From Rhizobium sp. RM (GTDB lineage Bacteria > Pseudomonadota > Alphaproteobacteria > Rhizobiales > Rhizobiaceae), in contig NZ_JACAWV010000007.1 of the NCBI RefSeq assembly GCF_013390595.1, positions 558,001 to 622,000 of the forward strand: a DNA stretch of 64,000 bases, in the 5' to 3' direction. Numbering within the stretch: the first letter of the stretch is position 1; the number at the start of each line of letters is the position of its first letter. The notes beneath the pieces were generated by a model. The model was given only the letters and a program-made list of their open reading frames with translations. It was not told the origin of the DNA and ran no database searches. This document shows positions 17,613-26,267 of the stretch, one piece after another. A program made the position numbers and the translations under genes.

Positions 17613-18524
17613 ATGGACCAGCAAGCGACATCGATCATTGTCGACTGGGGGACCACATCCTTGAGGGCGGCACTGGTCGCCAACAGCGGCGAAGAGCTGG
17701 ACAGTCTGGAAACGGCGCAAGGTATTTCGACGCTCGCCAAGGGGGAACACGAAGCCGCACTCATGACGGCGCTTGATGGCTGGTTTACCGCACACGGCGC
17801 TCTACCGGTCGCAGCACTGGGCATGATCACCAGCCGCAACGGCTGGGTTGAAGTCGCCTATGTTCCCAGCCCCGCTGGACCGGCAGAGCTTGCTGCCGGC
17901 ACCGTGAGACGATCATTGCCGAATGGTTCCGAACTGGTGTTCCTGCCGGGTTTGACCGACCCTGCTCGACAGCCGTTTCCGGACGTGATGCGCGGCGAGG
18001 AAACCCAGGTCGTCGGCTACGGCCTGTCAGAGGACGCAACCGTTATTCTGCCTGGAACCCACAGCAAATGGGCGCGCATCAAGGCTGGCAGGATCGACGG
18101 TTTCCAGACATTCGTGACCGGTGAGATCTTTGCCTTGCTGCTGAACCATTCCTTTATTGCACGCGGTGCAACACACCCCCCTGTCAATGATCCGGAAGCG
18201 TATCGCTGGGGCCTTGAAGAAGCGAAAAAGTCTGGCAGCATGCTATCGCTCCTCTTCTCCGCGAGAACTGGCGGGCTCGCCGGAAAACTTTCAGCAGACC
18301 AGTTGCGCTCCTACGTCCATGGGCTGGTGATCGGGCAGGAATTCTTGCAGGCCCGTGAAGCAGGATGGTTTTCCGAAGGGCAGCCTGCCGTCATCGTGGG
18401 CAATGATGGTCTCAACGATCTTTATCTGATCGCCGCGAACCTGTTCGGTCTCAACGTATTCATGGGGGCTGACGACGCACTGACCCGCGGCGCCCTCACG
18501 ATCCTGAACGAAACGCTATCGTAA
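17613..18524 (+). CDS. dgoK: 2-dehydro-3-deoxygalactonokinase
   Basis: A 303-residue kinase of the DgoK family. It phosphorylates 2-keto-3-deoxygalactonate at O6 in the De Ley-Doudoroff galactose pathway. The family-typical features are an opening IIVDWGTTSLRAAL phosphate loop, MRGEETQ, LPGTHSKWA and VGNDGLND. The ATG at 17613 follows GGAGGAGG. The gene is divergent from the nine-gene operon and probably shares its control region. Its presence is the strongest hint that the operon produces 2-keto-3-deoxygalactonate or a close relative. Confidence 0.92.
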   Translation: MDQQATSIIVDWGTTSLRAALVANSGEELDSLETAQGISTLAKGEHEAALMTALDGWFTAHGALPVAALGMITSRNGWVEVAYVPSPAGPAELAAGTVRRSLPNGSELVFLPGLTDPARQPFPDVMRGEETQVVGYGLSEDATVILPGTHSKWARIKAGRIDGFQTFVTGEIFALLLNHSFIARGATHPPVNDPEAYRWGLEEAKKSGSMLSLLFSARTGGLAGKLSADQLRSYVHGLVIGQEFLQAREAGWFSEGQPAVIVGNDGLNDLYLIAANLFGLNVFMGADDALTRGALTILNETLS

Positions 18525-18601
18525 GCCTGGCAGGCGAACATGGCATCCAGACAGCGATGTGTTCGCCTGTTCAACAACTGCCAGCAAGCTTGAGGATCGA
18601 G

Positions 18602-19225
18602 ATGTACGATTTTCCCAATAATATCGGCACGAGCCGTCACGAAAACGATATCATCACCGTGCTGGCGCGACTGGAGCGTATTGGCCTGCCGGCTGACCCA
18701 ATCGCGTTCTATGGATCGTCCTCCTTCCGGATCTGGAATTCCATTGCGGAAGATCTTGGGTCATTTGACGTCGTCAATCTTGGCTTCGGTGGCGGCACCT
18801 GCCTCTCGGGCATTCATTATCTCGATCAGCTTTTGACACCGCTCAATTCACGCCGGATCGCGCTCTATTTCGGTGAAAACGATATCGCAAGCGATGGCCT
18901 GACAGCCCGCACGACCTTCAAACACTTGCAGGACTTGCGCGCGCAAATTTCAGAGAAAATGCCTGAGGCGGAAGTCTATGTTCTGTTGATCAAACACAGC
19001 CCCGCACGCTGGATCTACCGCGACGAATTCGAGCAGTTCAACCACCTCGTTCGCGACTGGTGCGATGGCGCAGACAAAACCAAATGGCTGGACCCGAGTG
19101 AGGGGCTTATCGGTGAAAATGGTTTACCGATGTTTCGATACTACCTTCCCGATCTGGTCCACATGAACGCTGCCGGTTATGCGGTCTGGTCTGGCGCCCT
19201 AAAAGCTAGCGGCCTTTTTCGTTGA
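18602..19225 (+). CDS. SGNH/GDSL-type hydrolase
   Basis: A 207-residue protein of the SGNH hydrolase superfamily. Block I is FYGSSSFRIW with the nucleophile near S40, block III is GENDIAS (G91, N93) and block V is DLVHMN near the C-terminus with the catalytic His. There is no signal peptide. The start at 18602 has GAGGATCGAG upstream. It lies 77 bases after dgoK on the same strand and may be co-transcribed; a deacetylase or esterase role on the same carbohydrate is conceivable. The substrate is unknown. Confidence 0.82.
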   Translation: MYDFPNNIGTSRHENDIITVLARLERIGLPADPIAFYGSSSFRIWNSIAEDLGSFDVVNLGFGGGTCLSGIHYLDQLLTPLNSRRIALYFGENDIASDGLTARTTFKHLQDLRAQISEKMPEAEVYVLLIKHSPARWIYRDEFEQFNHLVRDWCDGADKTKWLDPSEGLIGENGLPMFRYYLPDLVHMNAAGYAVWSGALKASGLFR

Positions 19226-19563
19226 TCGAGAGGCTCCCAGCTTCTCGCCCGCTTTCCAACAAAACGTTTGCCGAACCCTTTCCATTTTCGGCAAGCGCCA
19301 ACTTGGCGATTTGCGCAAGCGTCGCCCCCTCGTAGACCACAAGAAGCTCCGCCTCGGCTGCAGCATGCGTCTTTTCAATAATGGCATTGAGGGATTATCG
19401 AGGCTTCGAAAGGTCTCAAATTCTTACACGGCCTTACGCTTCCGAGGCTGGTCGCAAACCACCTCTGTCGCCCCCCCGGATAAGCAGTTCCTTTGACTGA
19501 AAACAGAGTTCGACGGCCAGATCATTGTCGCCGTCGAATGGAACCACCCTTATCAATCCAGGC
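19226..19563. other. intergenic region without a recognised gene
   Basis: No gene with a start codon and ribosome-binding site was found here. On the minus strand a frame is open from about 19400 down to a stop at 19206-19208. Its composition looks protein-like (AEAELLVVYEGATLAQIAK), but it has no ATG start, no partner domain and no family I recognise. It may be a gene remnant. Confidence 0.3.
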
Positions 19564-20472
19564 TCAAGCGTCTCTTGTCGATCTGCGTTTTTCGTCTCGC
19601 GGTGAGAAACTGTGATCAAGAGCATTGGCGCGAGACCCGATCACACGGTTTCGTCCGGCACGCTTGGCCGTATAGAGGTTTGTATCAGCCTGTTTCAGCA
19701 TGGTGGCCAGGGTCTCTGTTTCCGGCGACGCCTGGTAAACACCGAAGCTTGCGGTGACAGCGCCACCATCCGGCAAGATGGACGTGCGGGCCAACTGCAT
19801 TCTCATGCGATTGGCAATTTCACTTGCCGCAGCCTGGTCACAGCCTGGCAGAAGAATGGCAAACTCCTCTCCACCAATGCGAGCTGCCAGGTCATAGGGG
19901 CGTACACCGGCAAGAATTACCGCACCAACAGCGGTCAGCGCCTTGTCGCCCACATCATGTCCATATTGGTCATTGATCGATTTGAAATGGTCGATATCCA
20001 TCGCGATTACGGCGAGGTTTGTGTCTTCACGCTTGGCGCGCGACAGCGGGGCCGGAGCGTTGTCGATGAGCCAACGTCTGTTGCGCAGCCCCGTCAAAAC
20101 ATCAAACGTTGCCTGGCGCTCGAGGGTTTCGAGCGTTCTCGCCAGATCCGTGGTGAGGTTGGAAAAGGCATTCGTGATCAGCCCGATCTCGTCTCTGCGC
20201 TCCGAACGCATGTCGCACGCAGTCCGTGACTTGCGGAACTGCAAAATCGCGGCTCGCAACTGCCTCAGAGGATGCAGGGACAACCAAAGCGAACCAAGGC
20301 AAAGTGCGGTTCCGGCGACAGTTGCCGCAAGCAGAAGAGCAATCGTCGTCATCGGTTCAAGGTGTTGATTTTTAATGTAATAGATAAGTGCTGCTACGAG
20401 CGGAAGGTGGGTACTAACGAAGGATGCGAAAAACAGTTTGAGTGTCAGTGATGATCGGATCTTTGCAAACAT
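19564..20472 (-). CDS. membrane diguanylate cyclase (GGDEF)
   Basis: A 302-residue protein with two membrane helices (about 11-33 and 41-66), a short HAMP-like stretch and a GGDEF domain that would make cyclic di-GMP. The active-site loop is GGEEF (200-204). An inhibitory RxxD site is present exactly five residues before it (R191-D194), so product inhibition is expected. The start at 20472 has GAAAGG upstream. The open frame extends further upstream, but those residues have no protein character. About 40 polar residues follow the domain. Confidence 0.88.
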   Translation of the reverse strand: MFAKIRSSLTLKLFFASFVSTHLPLVAALIYYIKNQHLEPMTTIALLLAATVAGTALCLGSLWLSLHPLRQLRAAILQFRKSRTACDMRSERRDEIGLITNAFSNLTTDLARTLETLERQATFDVLTGLRNRRWLIDNAPAPLSRAKREDTNLAVIAMDIDHFKSINDQYGHDVGDKALTAVGAVILAGVRPYDLAARIGGEEFAILLPGCDQAAASEIANRMRMQLARTSILPDGGAVTASFGVYQASPETETLATMLKQADTNLYTAKRAGRNRVIGSRANALDHSFSPRDEKRRSTRDA

Positions 20473-20766
20473 CTGTAACCTTTCGGACGATCCCCAGCCG
20501 GGCGAAAGGTAAAGACCCGTGAATGAGCGGAATATTAAATAATTTGTTAAATTTTTAACGATCAAGGCCATCGCCTGTGGAAAACTCGGGCTGTCAAAGT
20601 GAGAAATGGACCCGCCATTCCAAGCCCAATCCCCTCGTTTATAAGGCCGAAGCCTTCGCGCTGACCGAACGAGGAAGCCCCATGGTCTGAGAAAACAAAT
20701 TTCGCTTATTTTTCGCCTTGGAAAAGCGGAAACCATGGCAAGAAAATCTCGCTTTATTCACAAGCT

Positions 20767-21693
20767 TCACACTGTCGGATGGTCCCAATAGGGTGGATTT
20801 CCGAACGTCGCGCTCAAATGATCTGCCATAGCACGCAGTTTGGCCGAAGGGTTGCGTCCCTCAGGGTGCGCCATATAGATAAACTCGCCCTCGGGCCGCA
20901 TACCGACATCGATGGGAAGAAGCGCGCCGGACTTCATCGCCGGACCGGCAATGAACATCGGCAGCAAGGCGATACCCAACCCCGCTATTGCGGCATCTCG
21001 GATCATGTCTCCGTTGTTCAGTCCTAATCCCAATCGCCCATGCACAACGATGGCGTCGGCATCGACACCTCCAGCAGAACCTCGTGGAAAGCGCCAGTCG
21101 GCAACGCCGCGATTGGTGTAGAAAATACCTTTGTGACCTGACAGCTCATCAATCGAACCCGGCGCTCCATGTTCGGCGATATATGTGGGCGAGGCACAAA
21201 GCACGCGACTGCTTGGAGCAAGTTTCCACGCCATCAATCGTGAATCGAGAATGGGGCCGTGACGGATAACGGCATCGAACCCGCCAGAACTCGCGTCCAC
21301 CCTGCGGTCGTCGAGATCCAGCGTCAACTCGATCTGCGGATGAGCTGCAAGAAACGGATAAAGCGCTGGCCCGAGGTGCATTCGCCCAAAGGTCACGGGC
21401 GCAGAAATACGCAGCGGTCCGACCATGGCGCCGCGCCGCTCTGCCATATCTGCTGCGGCACTTTCAACATCTGCGACAATTCGCCGGGCGCGGTTGAGGA
21501 AGGCAGCACCGTCCTCCGTTAAGGTCAGCCGGCGCGTCGTCCGATGCACGAGTTTGGCACCCAGGGCTCGCTCCAGTTCTGCCAGCCGTTCGCTGACAAC
21601 GGATTTCGATTGTCGCAGGCGTCTCGCTGCCTCGCTGATCGAACCCGCTTCGCTGATCGCAACAAAAACGGCAATGCCTTCAAGCTTCATCAT
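20767..21693 (-). CDS. LysR-family transcriptional regulator
   Basis: A 308-residue LysR regulator. The N-terminal winged helix covers about 1-60 (SISEAARRLRQSKSVVSERLAELE) and an effector-binding domain follows. The opening with SKSVVSERLA and two-domain length are typical. It is divergent from an SDR gene 160 bases away, the usual arrangement for a LysR regulator and its target. The inducer is unknown. Confidence 0.9.
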   Translation of the reverse strand: MMKLEGIAVFVAISEAGSISEAARRLRQSKSVVSERLAELERALGAKLVHRTTRRLTLTEDGAAFLNRARRIVADVESAAADMAERRGAMVGPLRISAPVTFGRMHLGPALYPFLAAHPQIELTLDLDDRRVDASSGGFDAVIRHGPILDSRLMAWKLAPSSRVLCASPTYIAEHGAPGSIDELSGHKGIFYTNRGVADWRFPRGSAGGVDADAIVVHGRLGLGLNNGDMIRDAAIAGLGIALLPMFIAGPAMKSGALLPIDVGMRPEGEFIYMAHPEGRNPSAKLRAMADHLSATFGNPPYWDHPTV

Positions 21694-21853
21694 CGTTCGG
21701 AAAATCCGGAAAATAGAACCGCCTTTTGCAGACTAATCCGAACGAAGAAAAAAAGCCATATTCACCTCAAGCAAACGGCCTGACGAAGACAACAGATGCG
21801 CCGACCGGTCTTGCGCAACCGACCAACTCATTGATTTGAAAAGGACCACCACC

Positions 21854-22603
21854 ATGAACCGTCTCGCAAACAAGACTGCCCTGATCACCGGCGGCACCAG
21901 CGGCATCGGCCTCGAAACCGCTAAACAGTTCATCGCCGAAGGCGCCCGTGTCGCCATTACCGGTACGAACCCGAAAACTATGGAAGCTGCACGTAGCGAA
22001 CTTGGTGACGACGTGCTGATCATCCGTGCCGATGCCAGCGACGTTGCTGCACAAAAAACCGTCGCCTCCGAAATCGAGAAAGCATTCGGCAAGCTCGACA
22101 TTGTCTTCGTCAATGCCGGTGTCGCCGATCTGCGACCCATCGAAAACTGGGACGAAGCGGGGTTTGAACGCACCTTCGACATCAACGTAAAGGGGCCGTT
22201 CTTCCTCATCCAGGCGCTCTTGCCGCTTTTGAGCAATCCGGCTTCAATTGTGCTCAACACTTCGGTCAACGCGCATGTCGGCATGCCAACATCGAGCGTC
22301 TATGGCGCCAGCAAAGCCGCACTTCTGTCCATGGCGCGGACATTGTCAGGGGAGCTGATCGGACGCGGCATCCGCATCAATGCCGTCAGCCCAGGCCCCA
22401 TCACCACCCCGCTTTACGGCAAGCTCGGCCTTTCTGAAGAAGGCACAAAGGCAATGGCCGCAGGCGTTTTGGCGCAAGTTCCTGCCGGCCGTTTTGGCAC
22501 CCCATCAGAAGTCGCCAAAGCCGTGGTGTTTCTGGCCTCCGATGAAGCAAGCTTTACCGTCGGCGCGGAGTTGATGATGGACGGTGGTATGGGCACGCTT
22601 TGA
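21854..22603 (+). CDS. SDR-family oxidoreductase, likely LysR target
   Basis: A 249-residue classical SDR with TGGTSGIG near the N-terminus, NAGVAD, a serine in LNTSVNA, and the catalytic YGASK. The ATG at 21854 follows AAAGGACC. It is transcribed away from the LysR gene and ends at a clear hairpin. The substrate is unknown; such LysR-SDR pairs are often involved in detoxification of quinones or carbonyls, which is only a possibility here. Confidence 0.87.
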   Translation: MNRLANKTALITGGTSGIGLETAKQFIAEGARVAITGTNPKTMEAARSELGDDVLIIRADASDVAAQKTVASEIEKAFGKLDIVFVNAGVADLRPIENWDEAGFERTFDINVKGPFFLIQALLPLLSNPASIVLNTSVNAHVGMPTSSVYGASKAALLSMARTLSGELIGRGIRINAVSPGPITTPLYGKLGLSEEGTKAMAAGVLAQVPAGRFGTPSEVAKAVVFLASDEASFTVGAELMMDGGMGTL

Positions 22604-22639
22604 ACGCGTGCCATCATTCACTTTCGACAATTCCATTCA

Positions 22640-22667
22640 GAAAGGGGCCGCATTTGCGGCCTCTTTC
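22640..22667 (+). terminator. terminator after the SDR gene
   Basis: GAAAGGGGCCGC-attt-GCGGCCTCTTTC forms a long stem with one mismatch, 36 bases after the SDR stop. It lies between convergent genes and may also serve the minus-strand operon ending at 22737. Confidence 0.65.
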
Positions 22668-22736
22668 ATTCTAAGCACAGTGGATCAGCATGGGGCGAAC
22701 ACCGCCGCCAAACCGTCCCATTGGCTGCACCTTGTA

Positions 22737-23606
22737 TCAGCCCCCCAGCACGAAACGTGAGAAGGCCAGGGAATTGCGAGCATCTTCGTCCATTTTTGCT
22801 TCATTGGCGCCGTCGGTCAGATCGCGCCAAACCTTGATGTCGGAGCCGATGGTGCCACCGGTTTTGACGAAGGGTTCCATCACGACGGCACCGGTATAGT
22901 TGATATCGCGAAGTGCGAGGCCAATTTCATGCCACGGTATGCGGCCTTTGCCCGGTACGCGACGATTGCTTTCTCCAGTGTGGAAATGCCCAAGCAATGG
23001 CCCGGCGGTGCGGATGGCCTCACCGAAACTATCTTCTTCGATGTTCATGTGGAATGTGTCGAGCATAACTTTGACGTTCGATTTGCCGACGTCCTTCACG
23101 AAAGCGACACCTTCGGCAGCAGTGTTGAGAACGTGGTTTTCGAAGCGGTTGAGAACCTCGATGCAAAGATTGATACCGAGATTACCGGCAAAGTCCGCGA
23201 TACCATGGATGCCTTCAACGCCTCGGGCACGATCGCCTTCCTTGTCAACCGGCTTCGAATAATCCACCGGCCAATAGGAATGCAGAGCGCCACCGATTGT
23301 CTTGATATCGAGCTTGGCAACATTCGTCAGTGTCTGTTCGAAGAACAACTTGCCGGCCTGGCGAACCGCCAGATCCGGCGAGGATAGGTTCTTCGTCTTG
23401 GACGGACCGATGCCCGCGGTCAGAATGATACCGTTATCCTTCGCGCTCTGCCTGATCTCGGCAAGTTCTGCATCGCTATATTCGTTGATATGATGGGCTG
23501 CGACCTCGATAACATCGAAGCCAAGTTTGGCAACCTTCTCGACATACGGACCGAACTTGGCGCTCCACTCATGTTCCCAGTAGGAGTAATAGATTCCGTG
23601 TTTCAT
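22737..23606 (-). CDS. dpe: D-psicose (D-allulose) 3-epimerase
   Basis: A 289-residue TIM-barrel ketose 3-epimerase. From the MKHGIYYSYWEHEWSAKFGPY start to the ARNSLAFSRFVLGG end it closely matches what I remember of the A. tumefaciens enzyme, which interconverts D-fructose and D-psicose. The Mn2+ ligands E152, D185, H211 and E246 of that enzyme fall in ICIEVLNRFENH, MLDTFHMN, GHFHTGES and VVMEPFV. The start at 23606 has GAGAGAGG upstream. It is the last gene of the CUT2 transport operon, 85 bases after the kinase gene, so the transported sugar is probably a rare ketose. Confidence 0.95.
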   Translation of the reverse strand: MKHGIYYSYWEHEWSAKFGPYVEKVAKLGFDVIEVAAHHINEYSDAELAEIRQSAKDNGIILTAGIGPSKTKNLSSPDLAVRQAGKLFFEQTLTNVAKLDIKTIGGALHSYWPVDYSKPVDKEGDRARGVEGIHGIADFAGNLGINLCIEVLNRFENHVLNTAAEGVAFVKDVGKSNVKVMLDTFHMNIEEDSFGEAIRTAGPLLGHFHTGESNRRVPGKGRIPWHEIGLALRDINYTGAVVMEPFVKTGGTIGSDIKVWRDLTDGANEAKMDEDARNSLAFSRFVLGG

Positions 23607-23691
23607 AAGAGCCTCTCTCAATTTTCAGCTATCGGTGTCAGTTTCACGACCGCAGCACCTCTTTGATCGGTGCGGGGAAATCGTATCGACC

Positions 23692-24375
23692 TCAGAACTC
23701 GTTCTGGCCGCTGCCCGGGTTTTTCACGCGCAAGTCCGGTTCGGCGCTCGTTGAGATGATCGACATGCCATTGGGCAGGTCGTTTTCCTCAACCTTTCTG
23801 GTGATTTCGGCATCATCCAGTCCGAAGCCGCGCCAACGGTCTTGGAGGCGTCGCCGCAGATCACTCTCATCAACGTCAACGAAGACCGTCAGATCGAAGA
23901 TTGGCTTCAAAAGATTCCACGGCGTCTGGTGCGAAAGCAGGTAGTTGCCTTCGCAAACAATGATATCGACGGATTGCGGTATCAATCTTCCGCCTGCACG
24001 AGAAATCTCGATCGAACGGTCGAAGACCGGCACAGCGATCACGTCGTCTTCGTTGGCCTTGAGGCGCCCAAGCATATGGCGCAGTCCGTGTGCATCGAAG
24101 GTATCGATCGCACCTTTGAACGCACGGCGACCCATATCTTCGAGCACCGCATCGTCATAATGGTATCCGTCCATTGGAAATAGCGCTGCCGAGATACCGT
24201 CCTCGCGGTTCAACTGCTCTACAACATGCTCGGCAATTGTGGATTTGCCCGATCCCGGCGCACCCGCAATCGCGATCATAACCCGTCGCCCTTTTTTCTC
24301 GGCGACGTGTGCCAGGGTGTGCGTGGCAATCTCACGCGCATTGTCTTCTATCGTCTTCAAAGTGGTCCTCGCCAC
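23692..24375 (-). CDS. P-loop sugar/nucleoside kinase family protein (FrcK-like)
   Basis: A 227-residue cytoplasmic kinase with Walker A GAPGSGKST (38-46), then FPMDGYHYDD and a DRWRGFGL lid-like region. It resembles the uridine-kinase-like proteins found in fructose transport operons, such as FrcK of Sinorhizobium. It lies between two ketose 3-epimerase genes, so phosphorylation of the transported ketose or its epimer is the likely role. Family knowledge supports a kinase; the substrate is inference. Confidence 0.85.
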   Translation of the reverse strand: MARTTLKTIEDNAREIATHTLAHVAEKKGRRVMIAIAGAPGSGKSTIAEHVVEQLNREDGISAALFPMDGYHYDDAVLEDMGRRAFKGAIDTFDAHGLRHMLGRLKANEDDVIAVPVFDRSIEISRAGGRLIPQSVDIIVCEGNYLLSHQTPWNLLKPIFDLTVFVDVDESDLRRRLQDRWRGFGLDDAEITRKVEENDLPNGMSIISTSAEPDLRVKNPGSGQNEF

Positions 24376-24421
24376 GGTCGTTAAAGAAAAAACAGGCAGC
24401 TTGCCAAGGCGAATGGCCTAT

Positions 24422-25270
24422 TCAGAAAATGCGGTACTGGTCCGCCTTATCGCGGAGGAAGGCCACGCCCTTGTCCAGGACCTCATTCGCGTCACGGGCC
24501 ACAGGACGCCAGGTCGAGATCGCACCGGCCATTTCGGCCTGCATGGTGACAAAACTTTCCAAAGTGAGCAGGCCTTTAAAACCGATCGCCGCAAGCGCTG
24601 CGAAGATTTCGTCCCACGCAATATTGCCCAAACCCGGTGTGCCTCGGTCGCTTTCGGACATGTGCATGTATTTCAGGTGATTGCGGGCGGCGATAATGCC
24701 GTTGGCAATGCCCTTCTCCTCCATATTCATGTGGAAAGTGTCGAGATGGACAAAGACGTTGTCGAGCCCGATCCGCTCAACCAAAGCCACCGCCTGTTCT
24801 GCGGAATTTACGAGATGATTTTCGTAACGATTGACTGCCTCGACGCCAAACTGAAGCCCAAGCGATTTGGCGTGCCTTGCGGCAGCACCAAGTGCGCGCG
24901 TGAGATTGTCGTATTCACCCTGCGTGGGTGGAAAACCCGTTCGCTCATTGGTGCCACCGTAGGTCACGCCTGTCAGGGCCTCAGCGCCTATCTCGGCCGC
25001 TTTGTCGAGTGCGGCCTTTAGGTGTTCGATCGCCGCATCGGGACGAGCGGAAGCCCAGGCAGTTTCAGGCAGGACAAGGGAGCAGGCTGCACGAAGGGAA
25101 TGTTTCTCGAGCAACGCACGACTATGGGGTGCATCGACTGCTGGAATGTCGATCAGCGGGATCTCAATGTAGTCCTGACCGTAACGGGCAGCACCGGCAA
25201 TGGCGCGCTCGGCACCGGCATGGTCCCACACGGTGGACCACATCATTGCGTGAATACCGAAACCTTGCAC
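24422..25270 (-). CDS. second ketose 3-epimerase-like sugar isomerase
   Basis: A 282-residue xylose-isomerase-like TIM barrel of the D-tagatose/D-psicose 3-epimerase family, only distantly related to the enzyme at 22737. The full metal quartet is present: E144 in GVEAVNRYENH, D177 in HLDTFHMN, H203 in YMHMSES and E238 in LTLESF. I chose GTG at 25270, which has AAGAAGGT upstream and lies one base after the permease stop. The residues further upstream overlap the permease gene. It may act on a different carbon or sugar than its neighbour. Confidence 0.88.
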   Translation of the reverse strand: MQGFGIHAMMWSTVWDHAGAERAIAGAARYGQDYIEIPLIDIPAVDAPHSRALLEKHSLRAACSLVLPETAWASARPDAAIEHLKAALDKAAEIGAEALTGVTYGGTNERTGFPPTQGEYDNLTRALGAAARHAKSLGLQFGVEAVNRYENHLVNSAEQAVALVERIGLDNVFVHLDTFHMNMEEKGIANGIIAARNHLKYMHMSESDRGTPGLGNIAWDEIFAALAAIGFKGLLTLESFVTMQAEMAGAISTWRPVARDANEVLDKGVAFLRDKADQYRIF

Positions 25271-25271
25271 G

Positions 25272-26267
25272 TCAGACCTTCTTTCTGCGGGATAAGAAAT
25301 AGCTGGAAGCCACACTGCGGGCTGCCATCACGACGATCATCAAAACACCCCAGAGCGCTGTCGCGAGATGCTGATTGGCGCCCATCAAATTGAGCCCCGA
25401 AGACAGCAGTTGCAGGACCACAAGAGCGACGAAAACGGGCAGCACGCGTCCAAATCCACCGAACGGATTGATCCCGCCGAGAAATGCCGCGAGCACTGTA
25501 ATGAGCAGATAGGATTCACCGTGGCCGATACGAACGGAATTGAAGCGCGCGAGCATGATAACGCCAGCCACCGCGCACATGATGCCCGACAGCGTGTAGA
25601 CCAAGATGATGATACGGCGGGTATTGAGCCCCGAATACTGGCCAGCTTCGATGTTAGAGCCGATCATGAGCAAACCGAAGCCAAGCTTGGTACGGGTCAG
25701 CAGAACTTGCCAGAGCCCGACGCACGCAATGAAGATCAGAAGCGGGATCGGCAGTCCAAAGATCGATCCGTGCCCAATCGGCGCCATGTAGCTCGGGAAA
25801 CCGGAGACGTCGCCACCACGTGTCAGGAACTCTCCTAGACCACGCAGGAATATCATCATCGACAACGTCACAAGGATCGGATGGGCACGGGTATAGGCGA
25901 TTGCTGCGCCGGTCATCAGGCCAGCAGCGCCACCGGTCAAAAGCGCCGCCGCCACGGCAAGTGCGAAGGCACTGGCCGGTGCCTCAACGCCACCATAGGC
26001 CTGCAGTACGCCAGCGGCGGCAAGGCCCGAAAGATTGGCGGTGAAGGTCACAGACAGGTTGATGCCACCCGTCAAAAGCGGCAGGAGCATCGCCAGTGTC
26101 AGCAGCCCGAGTTCGGGAAGCTGGAATGCCACGGAGCCGAAAGTACCAAGCGACAGGAAGTTATCGGCACCGAAACCGAAGATCACCATTACAGCGAAGA
26201 AGGCGATGACCGGGCCGGCCATGTCCGCGCCGAAGAGAGTGTTGAGCCTGCGGATAAGCGACGTCAT
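25272..26267 (-). CDS. CUT2-type sugar ABC permease (RbsC class), second copy
   Basis: A 331-residue membrane protein with about ten helices and the RbsC-type stretch GGINLSVTFTANLSGLAAA. The ATG at 26267 overlaps the stop of the other permease by one base (TGATG). Two permease genes side by side suggest a heterodimeric channel rather than the homodimer of the ribose system. Confidence 0.93.
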   Translation of the reverse strand: MTSLIRRLNTLFGADMAGPVIAFFAVMVIFGFGADNFLSLGTFGSVAFQLPELGLLTLAMLLPLLTGGINLSVTFTANLSGLAAAGVLQAYGGVEAPASAFALAVAAALLTGGAAGLMTGAAIAYTRAHPILVTLSMMIFLRGLGEFLTRGGDVSGFPSYMAPIGHGSIFGLPIPLLIFIACVGLWQVLLTRTKLGFGLLMIGSNIEAGQYSGLNTRRIIILVYTLSGIMCAVAGVIMLARFNSVRIGHGESYLLITVLAAFLGGINPFGGFGRVLPVFVALVVLQLLSSGLNLMGANQHLATALWGVLMIVVMAARSVASSYFLSRRKKV

